A stretch of DNA of 19,666 nt from Candidatus Iainarchaeum sp. GTDB lineage: Archaea > Iainarchaeota > Iainarchaeia > Iainarchaeales > JAAZKV01. Shown here piece after piece: positions 6,998 through 14,218 of the stretch. The translations under genes and the position numbers were made by a program. Below the pieces are notes generated by a model. That model was not told the origin of the DNA. It saw nothing but the letters and a program-made list of their open reading frames with translations, and ran no database searches. Within the stretch, counting starts at the first letter, position 1, and the number at the start of each line of letters is the position of its first letter. The stretch covers positions 1-19,666 of the forward strand of contig JABHJM010000093.1 in the NCBI GenBank assembly GCA_018691995.1, read 5' to 3'.

Positions 6998-7801
6998 ATG
7001 CAAAGAAGAAAAAATTACAAAAAAAGGGCAATGGTAAATTTTTCAATAGGTGTGGCAATTGCAACCGGATTATTTGGGCTAGCAAGAAGAGATGCTAAGA
7101 TAAGAAGCGCAGATATTGATGCTATAAAACAAAGGAGTGTTGCTGAAAAACAAGCTAGAAAAAGCCAAGCTGCAAGAGTGAGGGAACTTGCAAAATGGTC
7201 TCAGGAAATGAATGAAAAAAGCCGTGCTGAATTTTTGGCGGCAATGGAAGTTAGTCCAAAAACTCCAAATCTTTTAATGAAAGTTAATCCTGAAAAACTT
7301 GCTCCTTGGCTTAGGGAAAGTCAAATATCACTTAGAGAAAAATATTTGAGAAGTCCGCTTTTAAAATCAGAACTGGAAAGAAACAAAAGAGTTTATGGAA
7401 ATTGGGTTAAAGTTTATTGTAAAGAGTTTAATTTTCCGGAAGATGTTGCAAAAAAAGTTCTTCAAAAAGAATCAAAATGGCACCCCTTAGCAGTTTCTAA
7501 TGCGGGAGCATTTGGATTAATGCAAATGCATTGGAGTCTTATTGGGAGTGAATATACTACTCGGTATAGGCACAATCCTTTTGATCCTCAAAAATCAATT
7601 CGTTTGGGAATTATGCGTCTTTCTGATCTTTATAAACATTTTAATGGAGATATGGAAAAAACACTTACTGCGTACAATATTAGGGGAGGGCAGGAAAGAA
7701 TTGATAAAGCGGTTAAAGAAATGGGCAATGGGTGGAGAGATTATCAGTTTTCAATTAAAACAAATAGTTATTACAAAGCAGTCCTAAAAGAAAAGCTTTA
7801 G
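6998..7801 (+). CDS. Lytic transglycosylase (SLT / goose-lysozyme-like) with N-terminal hydrophobic segment
   Basis: Predicted lytic murein transglycosylase that cleaves the beta-1,4 MurNAc-GlcNAc bond. With this start it is 267 aa. A basic N-terminus (QRRKNYKKR) precedes a short hydrophobic stretch at about 16-29 (SIGVAIATGLFGLA), then a charged helical region. The SLT domain spans about 140-265: catalytic Glu158 in QKESKW, then AVSNAGAFGLMQMH, and a TAYNIRGG motif (family AYNxG). The hydrophobic part suggests export or membrane anchoring, but is short for a classical signal peptide. The frame is open to 6950 inside the GTPase gene; ATGs at 6992, 6998 and 7031 are all possible. I favour 6998 from TATA spacing. 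Archaea have no murein, so the substrate must be foreign or atypical. Confidence 0.85.
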   Translation: MQRRKNYKKRAMVNFSIGVAIATGLFGLARRDAKIRSADIDAIKQRSVAEKQARKSQAARVRELAKWSQEMNEKSRAEFLAAMEVSPKTPNLLMKVNPEKLAPWLRESQISLREKYLRSPLLKSELERNKRVYGNWVKVYCKEFNFPEDVAKKVLQKESKWHPLAVSNAGAFGLMQMHWSLIGSEYTTRYRHNPFDPQKSIRLGIMRLSDLYKHFNGDMEKTLTAYNIRGGQERIDKAVKEMGNGWRDYQFSIKTNSYYKAVLKEKL

Positions 7802-7806
7802 ATTTC

Positions 7807-7816
7807 TTTTTAATTA
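7807..7816 (+). promoter_or_regulatory. TATA-like box for the RFC large subunit gene
   Basis: TTTTTAATTA, centred 25-26 nt before ATG 7837. It occupies the 35-bp gap after the transglycosylase stop, so rfcL probably has its own leaderless transcript. Confidence 0.45.
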
Positions 7817-7836
7817 CTTCCAAACCTTTTCCATTT

Positions 7837-9141
7837 ATGGCACGATTGTTTACAGAAACATATTTTCCAGGGAATTTAGACGAATTTATTGGAAATGTAG
7901 AGATTGTTGAAGAAGCAAAAAGATGGGCTCAAGAATGGGACGCGGGCAAAGCTCAAAAACCACTTGTGTTATATGGGATGCCTGGTGTTGGAAAAACAGC
8001 CTTAGCTTATTTGATTGCAAAAGAAATGAACTGGCAAATATTTGAAATGAATGCTAGTGATTTACGAAATAAAGATGCAATGGAAAGAATTGCAGGAGCG
8101 GCAACAAACAATTCGTCATTATTTGGAACAAAACGTTTAGTGTTAATTGATGAAATCGATTCTATGCAAGCCCAAGATAGAGGCGGGGCAGCATCAATTT
8201 TTAATTTAGCAAAAACTTCTTCAAATCCAATTCTTTTCACAGCAAACAATATTTATTCAGACAAAAAACTTCTTCCTTTAAGAAGTATTGGGATTTTAAA
8301 AGAATTTAAAAAAATAAATTATTTAAGTATTGCAAAAAAGCTTCGAGAAATTTTAGAAAAAGAAGGAGTGGAATTTGATCCTGAGGCAATTAAAGAATTG
8401 GCAAAAAATTCTGGAGGAGACTATCGAAGTGCTTTACTTGATATTCAATCTCTTGGAAAAAATATTACTATGGAAGATGTTAATGAATTAACACCAAGAA
8501 GAAGAAAAGAAAAAATATTTCCAATTATGACAAAAATTTTCAAAGGAAAGACAGCGTGGGAAATCAAAGAAGCTGTTGACAAATCAGAAGTTTCGCCCGA
8601 CTTATTGATGAGATGGGTTGAAGAAAATATTCCAAGGCAATATGAAGGAGTTGATGCAGCAAATGCTTTTGATTATTTGAGTAAAGCAGATATTTTTCAA
8701 GGAAGAATTTATCGAAGACAACATTATGGATTTCTAAAATATGTTTTTTATTTATCGACTGTAGGGGTGGGTTTTGCTAAAACAAAAGAGTATCATGGTT
8801 GGAAACCATTTCAATTTCCAACTCTTCTTTCAAAACTCTCAGCTTCAACTAGTAAAAGAGCTTTAAGAAAAAGTATTGCAACAAAAGTTGGAGCAAAAAC
8901 CCATTGTTCAATAAGGCAAGGAACAAAAGATTTGCCTTTTTTAGAAGTATTAATGACAAACAAAGAAATTGCGCCAGAATTAACTTATTATTTTGATTTT
9001 GATGATAAAGAATTAGCATTTTTATTGAATACAAAAAAGACAACAAAAAAAGTTTCTTCTTTAATAGAAAAAGCTAGTGAAATTGAAAAAAAAGTAATTA
9101 TGGAAAAAACTCATACAAAACAATCAAAACTTTTTGGTTAG
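7837..9141 (+). CDS. rfcL: Replication factor C large subunit (clamp loader)
   Basis: ATPase subunit of the complex that loads PCNA at primer-template junctions. It is 434 aa, somewhat shorter than the usual 480-510. The N-terminus MARLFTETYFPGNLDEFIGN is typical RFCL. Walker A is GMPGVGKT (47-54) and Walker B VLIDEID (102-108), with MNASDLRNKD between them as in RFC box III-V. A helical collar domain follows. The last six residues, QSKLFG, resemble a truncated PCNA-interacting peptide: the Q-x-x-L-F core is present, but the C-terminal residues seen in other archaea (for example QATLFDF) are missing. Its stop overlaps the end of the convergent gene by 4 nt. Confidence 0.94.
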   Translation: MARLFTETYFPGNLDEFIGNVEIVEEAKRWAQEWDAGKAQKPLVLYGMPGVGKTALAYLIAKEMNWQIFEMNASDLRNKDAMERIAGAATNNSSLFGTKRLVLIDEIDSMQAQDRGGAASIFNLAKTSSNPILFTANNIYSDKKLLPLRSIGILKEFKKINYLSIAKKLREILEKEGVEFDPEAIKELAKNSGGDYRSALLDIQSLGKNITMEDVNELTPRRRKEKIFPIMTKIFKGKTAWEIKEAVDKSEVSPDLLMRWVEENIPRQYEGVDAANAFDYLSKADIFQGRIYRRQHYGFLKYVFYLSTVGVGFAKTKEYHGWKPFQFPTLLSKLSASTSKRALRKSIATKVGAKTHCSIRQGTKDLPFLEVLMTNKEIAPELTYYFDFDDKELAFLLNTKKTTKKVSSLIEKASEIEKKVIMEKTHTKQSKLFG

Positions 9142-9911
9142 CTTTCTTCAATTATAGTATGGTTTTCAACAAAACGTTCTATTTTGTTAATTATTCTTTT
9201 TCTTTTCCAAAGTAAAATTAATAAAATTAAAAGTCCAACTACAATTGTGATAATTCCTTCTGTTGTTTTAAATAAAAAATTGCTTATCGCATTAATGTCT
9301 ACAACAGGGTCGGCCTTTTTCCAAAGGACATAATCAACATTTAGTTGTGCTCCGCTTTTATATCCTTTCCAAGTTATAAGCGGTTTTGTTCCAGAATTAG
9401 TTATTTTTGCTTCGGGTTCAACAGTACCTTTGATGCTTGCCCCTGGTGGAAGTTCAATTGTAATATCTGTATTATCTGGAATTACCCAAAAAGGTGGTTC
9501 AAAGAGTTTGTTAAAATAACTTGCTTTCATTGAATATTCAACAACCATGTTTGTTTCTTGTCCTTTTTCCATTAAAGCGTCAAGTAATTCGTATTTAATT
9601 TCTAAAAAGTTTGATTCACCTTCGTTATATGAAAGTGTTCCATTAGTTAGGTTATTTGATCCAACAGTAGTTGTAAATTTTGGGTCAAAATTTTCCCAAT
9701 TTACCAAATCATATCCCAAATCAGTACTTATATTTCTAAATTCAATTTTATCCTGTTCTGTTGGGAAATAAAGATAAAATCTCTCAGTTATTTGTGCAAG
9801 TCCAGAATCATTAACCTGTATATTTACTGTGTGAGAAGTGATTCTGTGTGTTTGAGCAAAACCAAAACTAACAATGAGTAGTAACAAAATTACTAAAATT
9901 ATTTTTTTCAT
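9138..9911 (-). CDS. Secreted, membrane-anchored beta-rich protein of unknown function
   Basis: A 257-aa protein. The N-terminal signal peptide is MKKIILVILLLLIVSFGFA, likely cleaved near residue 19-20. A long extracytoplasmic region with alternating hydrophobic and polar residues is probably one or two beta-sandwich domains (it contains ELPPGASIKGTV and ITWKGYKSGAQLNVDYVLW). A single C-terminal membrane helix at about 219-235 is followed by a basic stop-transfer KRKR and a charged cytoplasmic tail of about 22 residues. The layout is type I membrane protein. The style resembles DUF2207-like or surface-layer accessory proteins, but I cannot assign a family. ATG 9911 is preferred over ATG 9929 because it begins a clean signal peptide and has a TATA box exactly 26 nt upstream. 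Its 3' end overlaps rfcL. Confidence 0.8.
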   Translation of the reverse strand: MKKIILVILLLLIVSFGFAQTHRITSHTVNIQVNDSGLAQITERFYLYFPTEQDKIEFRNISTDLGYDLVNWENFDPKFTTTVGSNNLTNGTLSYNEGESNFLEIKYELLDALMEKGQETNMVVEYSMKASYFNKLFEPPFWVIPDNTDITIELPPGASIKGTVEPEAKITNSGTKPLITWKGYKSGAQLNVDYVLWKKADPVVDINAISNFLFKTTEGIITIVVGLLILLILLWKRKRIINKIERFVENHTIIEES

Positions 9912-9931
9912 AACAATAACTAGTAACAACG

Positions 9932-9942
9932 TTTTAATTAAA
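9932..9942 (-). promoter_or_regulatory. TATA box for the secreted membrane-anchored protein
   Basis: Palindromic TTTTAATTAAA is centred 26 nt upstream of the ATG at 9911, supporting a leaderless transcript and that start. Confidence 0.5.
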
Positions 9943-10004
9943 CTTTTCTTCTGTTTTTGGGAGTATGTTTATATCCTAGTTCGTACATTATATTATTGAT
10001 ACGA

Positions 10005-10649
10005 ATGGTTGAGCTCCAATATTTCGGGCATTCCTTTTTTAAAATTAAAAATAAAAAAGATTCTGTGCTTGTAGACCCTGTAATTTCTAATGGGAAAGTC
10101 AAGAAAAAAGATATGGAAGATGCCTCACTTATTTTACTTACAAACGAAACAGATGAACATTTTGATAAAGCATTAGTTGAAGGGATTGCACAAAAAGGTG
10201 AGGCAAAAGTTGTTGCGCATGATTCAATATTAAAACAGCTTGATCTTCCAAGAACACAAAAAGTTTCTATTGCGGCTGATTCAGAACTTTTTTTAGGTAA
10301 TTTTAAAATAAAAAGTACAACGGCACATTACCCACATAGTTTTTATCCAATGGGTTATTTGATTGATTGCGGCGGTAAAACAATTTATCATGCAGGAGTA
10401 ACTGCGCTAATTGATACTTTTTCAAAAATTGATGCTGATGTTGTAATTCTTCCAATGAATAATAAAAGCATGGATGTGGTGGATGTTGTAAGGGCAGCAA
10501 AAATGATGAAACCAAAAAAACTTGTCCCAATGCAATTTGAAAAAGATGATTTTAGAAATAATCCAGTTGATTTAAAGAAAAGAATTGAAGAAAGTGTTCT
10601 TAATACAGAAACAGTTCTTCTTTCTCCTGGGAAAAAAATGAGGGTGTAA
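10005..10649 (+). CDS. UPF0173-type metallo-beta-lactamase-fold protein with degenerate metal site
   Basis: A 214-aa protein with the overall sequence plan of the UPF0173/YtkL-like metal-dependent hydrolases: FGHSFFKI at the N-terminus, LVDPV, then LLTNETDEH where the family has LTHGHGDH, HSFYPMGYLI, IYHAGVT where the family has YHAGDT, a VVILPMN strand and KKLVPMQF where the family has iPmHy. The fold and register are convincing, but most zinc ligands are replaced: HxHxDH reads NETDEH (46-52 region), the AGDT Asp is Val132, and the late His is Gln177. It is therefore probably not a zinc hydrolase. ATG 10005 starts the conserved first strand; the longer frame from 9957 has no family similarity. 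It leads a three-gene unit with two small membrane proteins. Confidence 0.85.
   Translation: MVELQYFGHSFFKIKNKKDSVLVDPVISNGKVKKKDMEDASLILLTNETDEHFDKALVEGIAQKGEAKVVAHDSILKQLDLPRTQKVSIAADSELFLGNFKIKSTTAHYPHSFYPMGYLIDCGGKTIYHAGVTALIDTFSKIDADVVILPMNNKSMDVVDVVRAAKMMKPKKLVPMQFEKDDFRNNPVDLKKRIEESVLNTETVLLSPGKKMRV
10641..10646 (+). promoter_or_regulatory. Candidate ribosome binding site for the 40-aa membrane peptide
   Basis: AGGGTG in the last codons of the upstream gene, 9 nt before ATG 10656. The spacing is plausible for translational coupling. Confidence 0.35.
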
Positions 10650-10655
10650 AAAAAA

Positions 10656-10778
10656 ATGATTTATGTATTGCTTTTAGTAGTAGTTGCAGTTATTTTAATC
10701 ATTGCGCTTTTTAGATTTGGGGTAAAACAAAAGTTAGATGAATACGATCAAATTAATAAGTACTTTGCAGATAATTAA
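10656..10778 (+). CDS. 40-residue single-pass membrane peptide
   Basis: Small ORF: ATG, 40 codons, TAA. Residues 2-19 are uniformly hydrophobic (IYVLLLVVVAVILIIALF) and form one membrane helix. A cytoplasmic-type tail of about 20 residues follows, with basic residues next to the membrane (RFGVKQK) and an acidic/aromatic end (DEYDQINKYFADN). It fits exactly between two genes, 6 nt after one and 9 nt before the next, in the same direction, which is the main reason to believe it is translated. Function unknown. Confidence 0.7.
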   Translation: MIYVLLLVVVAVILIIALFRFGVKQKLDEYDQINKYFADN

Positions 10779-10787
10779 TGTGATAAT

Positions 10788-11291
10788 ATGATAGAATTTA
10801 TTCTTATTTTAGTAGTAGTACTTTTGGTCCTTTTTTTATTTGCATATATTATGCAAAGTGAAAATATACTTATTCTTGAAAAAGAAAAAGAAATTTTAAG
10901 AATAGAAAAAATGCTTAAGATTGCAGAAAAAAAATTCATGAAAGGAAAAATAAAAAGAAAAGTATTTGAAGAAATACAAGATGATTTATTAGCAGAAAAA
11001 ATCAATTTAGAATTTGAATTAAAAAGTATTAAACATGCTGAATCAATTGATGTTTCAATAAAAGCTGAGAAATTAGTTGAAAGAGTAACACGTCCTTCAC
11101 GTCATAAAAAATTAACAATAAAAAGAGTACTAAAAGAAACTGAATTGTTAAGAGATGAACTTGGTGGTATTGAAAAAAAGTTTTTAAAACATGAAATAAA
11201 AGAAAGTGTTTTTAGAAAATTAATGAAAGAAAAAGAATCACAATTAATTAGAAAAGAATCAGAAATAATTGAAATTATAAATGAAGAATGA
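10788..11291 (+). CDS. Membrane-anchored protein with two SHOCT-like helical repeats
   Basis: A 167-aa protein of unknown function. A single N-terminal membrane helix (residues about 4-21) is followed by a long charged, coiled-coil-like region. Residues about 45-75 (IAEKKFMKGKIKRKVFEE) and 128-158 (GIEKKFLKHEIKESVFRK) are copies of one motif resembling the SHOCT domain (short C-terminal, oligomerisation-type helix-turn-helix with the pattern L-x-x-x-G-x-I-x-x-x-E-F). GTGAT (10780-10784), 3 nt before the ATG, may act as SD. It ends 13 nt before the convergent RNase Z stop. A scaffold or oligomerising partner of the adjacent 40-aa peptide is a guess. Confidence 0.75.
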   Translation: MIEFILILVVVLLVLFLFAYIMQSENILILEKEKEILRIEKMLKIAEKKFMKGKIKRKVFEEIQDDLLAEKINLEFELKSIKHAESIDVSIKAEKLVERVTRPSRHKKLTIKRVLKETELLRDELGGIEKKFLKHEIKESVFRKLMKEKESQLIRKESEIIEIINEE

Positions 11292-11317
11292 ATCAAACCA
11301 AAAATTACAATTTGATT
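11291..11317. terminator. Short inverted repeat at convergent gene ends
   Basis: AATCAAA (11291-11297) pairs with TTTGATT (11311-11317) across a 13-nt loop that spans the gap and the RNase Z stop. With only seven A/T-rich pairs it may be chance; no long T tract is present. Confidence 0.2.
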
Positions 11318-12213
11318 TCATCAAAGTCCTTAACAACAACAGAATTAGTAAATACACTTTTCGCTTCTTTTTGTATTTCTTTTACATCATCAAGTCTTGC
11401 ACTAAAATGAAATAATGCTAATTGTTTTACTTTTGCTTTTTTTGCAATGTTAGCAGCTTCCCGCGCAGTTGAATGTAAAGAATCAATTGCATTTTGTTGA
11501 TGGTCTTCTAAAAATGAAGATTCATGAATTAAAAGGTCAGCGCCCATAGCTTTTGTAATTGTAGTATTAATTGGCCTTGTATCAGAAACAAAAACAATTT
11601 TTCGCCCCACTCTTTTTTTATTATAATTCATAACATCCTTTTTTGTAAAAGTTTTTTTACCAATTTTAACTTTTTTCCCAGCAATTAATTTTGAATACAT
11701 TGGCCCTGGAGGAATTCCAAGTTTCTCAGCTTTTTTTCTATCGAATTCTCCTTCTTTATCTTTTTCGCGAAATACAAAACCAAAACAAGCAATTTCATGT
11801 TTTAGTGCAAATGCAGAGATTGAAAAATTTTCTTCTTTTAAAATAATTCCAGTTTTAACTTCTTTATATTCAATTTCAAAGCTTGGTTTAATAATTTCTT
11901 TCATAATCCTTTGAATTTTTTGTTTTCCTCCGCGTGGAGAAAAAATAGTTAATTTATCCCTTCGATCATTTAGTGTCATTGTAGCAATCCAACCAAACAA
12001 TCCTAAAAAATGATCAGCGTGCATGTGTGAAATAAAAACATTTTTTATTTTCATTAAAGATACGTTTGATTTCATTAATTGTCTTTGATTTCCTTCTGGA
12101 CAATCAAATAATAAATTGCTTCCGCTAAGTGTAATAACCGCACTGGCAAAATTTTTATCCTTTTGAGGAACACTTCCGCTTGTTCCAAGAAAAGTTACTT
12201 TTATTGGTTCCAT
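11305..12213 (-). CDS. rnz: Ribonuclease Z (tRNase Z), short form
   Basis: Zinc endonuclease that removes the 3' trailer of tRNA precursors; 302 aa, the usual short-form length. It begins KVTFLGTSGSVP, the hallmark N-terminal strand. The metallo-beta-lactamase motif HMHADH (residues 63-68) is intact, in contrast to the UPF0173-like protein upstream. Downstream ligands and motifs include FVSDTRP, the exosite-proximal IHESSF and a C-terminal FHFSAR with the last His. ATG 12213 immediately precedes the conserved strand; the frame continues upstream to 12309 but runs antisense into lonB. It diverges from lonB across 58 bp. Confidence 0.94.
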   Translation of the reverse strand: MEPIKVTFLGTSGSVPQKDKNFASAVITLSGSNLLFDCPEGNQRQLMKSNVSLMKIKNVFISHMHADHFLGLFGWIATMTLNDRRDKLTIFSPRGGKQKIQRIMKEIIKPSFEIEYKEVKTGIILKEENFSISAFALKHEIACFGFVFREKDKEGEFDRKKAEKLGIPPGPMYSKLIAGKKVKIGKKTFTKKDVMNYNKKRVGRKIVFVSDTRPINTTITKAMGADLLIHESSFLEDHQQNAIDSLHSTAREAANIAKKAKVKQLALFHFSARLDDVKEIQKEAKSVFTNSVVVKDFDEIKL

Positions 12214-12241
12214 AGTACTAAGAACTAATAATTTCAATATC

Positions 12242-12249
12242 TTTATTAA
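12242..12249 (+). promoter_or_regulatory. TATA-like box for lonB
   Basis: TTTATTAA is centred 26 nt before ATG 12272. The 58-bp gap to rnz must hold both promoters. Confidence 0.45.
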
Positions 12250-12271
12250 CCCTTTTAGAGGGGGATATATA

Positions 12272-14218
12272 ATGCCAAAAGCTAAAAGTAAGAAACTAGG
12301 TTCTGACAAAAAAAGTACTTTTGCATTTAAAGATACTTCTGAAGTAATTGTTCCAAAAAGTTTGTTAAGTCAAGTTATTGGACAAGACGATAGTGTAAAA
12401 CTTGTTCGTAAAGCTGCTGCTCAAAAAAGAAATGTTCTCTTGGTGGGAATTCCAGGAACAGGGAAAAGTTTACTAGCACAAGCAATGAGTGAAATTTTGC
12501 CAGTTCAACAACTCCAAGATATTTTAATTTATCCAAATCATGAAGATCCAAATAGTCCGAAAGTAAGAATTGTAAAAGCGGGGGATGGGAAAAAAATCCT
12601 AGATGAAGCACGACTTGATGTTACAAAATCAGAACAATCAATGCGAATGTTTTCTTTTTTCTTACCAATTGGGTGGATGATTCTTGCGAGTGTATTTTGG
12701 AAACTAGGGTGGTACCCAGATGTTGTATTTGCAGCACTACTATTAATCGGAGCAGTACTATTAATTGGACTTGCAATTGGTGGACAAATGAGAAGTAAAG
12801 AAGGGGCAAGTACACCAAAACTACTTATTAATAATTTAGGGAAAAAGATTGCACCGTTCTTTGAAGGAACAGGAAGTAGAGCAGGAGCATTACTTGGAGA
12901 CGTTCGTCACGATCCATTGCAATCTGGAGGGCTTGGAACACCACCACACCTAAGAGTAGAACCAGGAATGATTCACAGAGCTAGTGGGGGAGTATTATTT
13001 ATTGATGAAATAGCAACACTCCCATACAAATCACAACAAGAATTACTTAGCGCAATGCAAGAAAGAAAATTTTCAATAACGGGACAAAGCGAAAATTCTA
13101 GCGGTGCAATGACACGAACAGAAGCGGTGCCATGTGATTTTGTTTTAGTTGCAGCAGGAAGTTATGATGACTTACAAAAAGTTCACCCAGCTCTTAGAAG
13201 TAGAATTAGAGGTTATGGTTACGAAGTGTACATGAATAATGACATGAAGGATACAGAGGAAAATAGACATAAAATTGCACAATTTGTTGCACAGGAAGTA
13301 AAAAAAGATAAAAAGATTCCTCACTTTGACAAAGAAGCTGTTGAAGCAATTATTTTTGAAGCAAAAAGAAGAGCACAAAGAAAAGGAAAATTAACTTTAA
13401 AATTAAGAGATCTTGGTGGACTTGTTCGTGCAGCAGGAGATGTTGCAAGAGAAAAAGGACACAAAATTGTTAGTGCACAAGATGTTTATGAAGCGAAGGT
13501 ATCTTCAAAAACACTAGAAGCACAAATGGTTGATAAAGCAATAGAAATGAAAAGAGATTATGAAGTTTATCTAAATAAAGGACGTGCTGTTGGAAGAGTA
13601 AATGGTTTAGCGGTATTTGGTGATGGTAGTGCAGGAAGCATTATTCCAATTGAAGCAGCAGTTTCACCACCAAGCACAAGAAATGTTTCAAAGGTAATTG
13701 CAACTGGAAAGCTTGGGGAAATTGCAAAAGAAGCAGTTGAAAATGTTAGCGTAATTTTCAAAAAGATTTCAGAAAAAAAATTAGTAAAAGATATTCACAT
13801 TCAATTCCTACAAACCTATGAAGGTGTTGAAGGGGATAGTGCAAGTGTTTCAATTGCAACAGCAGTTATTAGTGCAATTGAAGATATTCCAATTCGTCAA
13901 GATATTGCAATGACAGGTTCACTAAGTGTTCGTGGAGAAGTACTTCCAGTTGGCGGTGTTTCAAGCAAAGTAAGTGCAGCAATAATGGCAGGATTTTTAG
14001 AAGTAATTGTTCCAAAAAGCAATATACAAGATATTGTTCTTCCAAAACAAGATTTGAAAAAAATAAAAATTATTCCAGTAAGTGGACTTACAGAGGTTTT
14101 AGAAATTGCTCTTGAAAAGGGAACAAAGAAAAAGAAATTACTCGCACAACTTAAAAAAATTGTAAAAATAGAAAAAACTCCTTTAATAAAAAAAGTTATA
14201 AGAAAAACAAGAGCTTGA
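12272..14218 (+). CDS. lonB: Archaeal membrane-anchored Lon protease (LonB)
   Basis: ATP-dependent serine protease for membrane and cytoplasmic protein quality control; 648 aa, typical for LonB. AAA+ module: Walker A GIPGTGKS (59-66), Walker B VLFIDEI (241-247). Between them is the LonB-specific insertion with two membrane helices (about 126-143 and 150-170). It lacks the LonA N-terminal substrate domain. The C-terminal protease domain has the Ser-Lys dyad: Ser523 in EGDSAS and Lys566 in GGVSSKVSAA, with the TGSLSVRGEVLPVGG motif between. The Lys-rich C-terminus is ordinary. The stop TGA is followed with no gap by the stop of the convergent DUF373 gene. Confidence 0.96.
   Translation: MPKAKSKKLGSDKKSTFAFKDTSEVIVPKSLLSQVIGQDDSVKLVRKAAAQKRNVLLVGIPGTGKSLLAQAMSEILPVQQLQDILIYPNHEDPNSPKVRIVKAGDGKKILDEARLDVTKSEQSMRMFSFFLPIGWMILASVFWKLGWYPDVVFAALLLIGAVLLIGLAIGGQMRSKEGASTPKLLINNLGKKIAPFFEGTGSRAGALLGDVRHDPLQSGGLGTPPHLRVEPGMIHRASGGVLFIDEIATLPYKSQQELLSAMQERKFSITGQSENSSGAMTRTEAVPCDFVLVAAGSYDDLQKVHPALRSRIRGYGYEVYMNNDMKDTEENRHKIAQFVAQEVKKDKKIPHFDKEAVEAIIFEAKRRAQRKGKLTLKLRDLGGLVRAAGDVAREKGHKIVSAQDVYEAKVSSKTLEAQMVDKAIEMKRDYEVYLNKGRAVGRVNGLAVFGDGSAGSIIPIEAAVSPPSTRNVSKVIATGKLGEIAKEAVENVSVIFKKISEKKLVKDIHIQFLQTYEGVEGDSASVSIATAVISAIEDIPIRQDIAMTGSLSVRGEVLPVGGVSSKVSAAIMAGFLEVIVPKSNIQDIVLPKQDLKKIKIIPVSGLTEVLEIALEKGTKKKKLLAQLKKIVKIEKTPLIKKVIRKTRA

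Noticed and set aside
9957..10004. Longer start for the UPF0173-like protein
   Set aside because: The extra 16 residues have no family counterpart, and the family begins at the FGHS strand right after ATG 10005.
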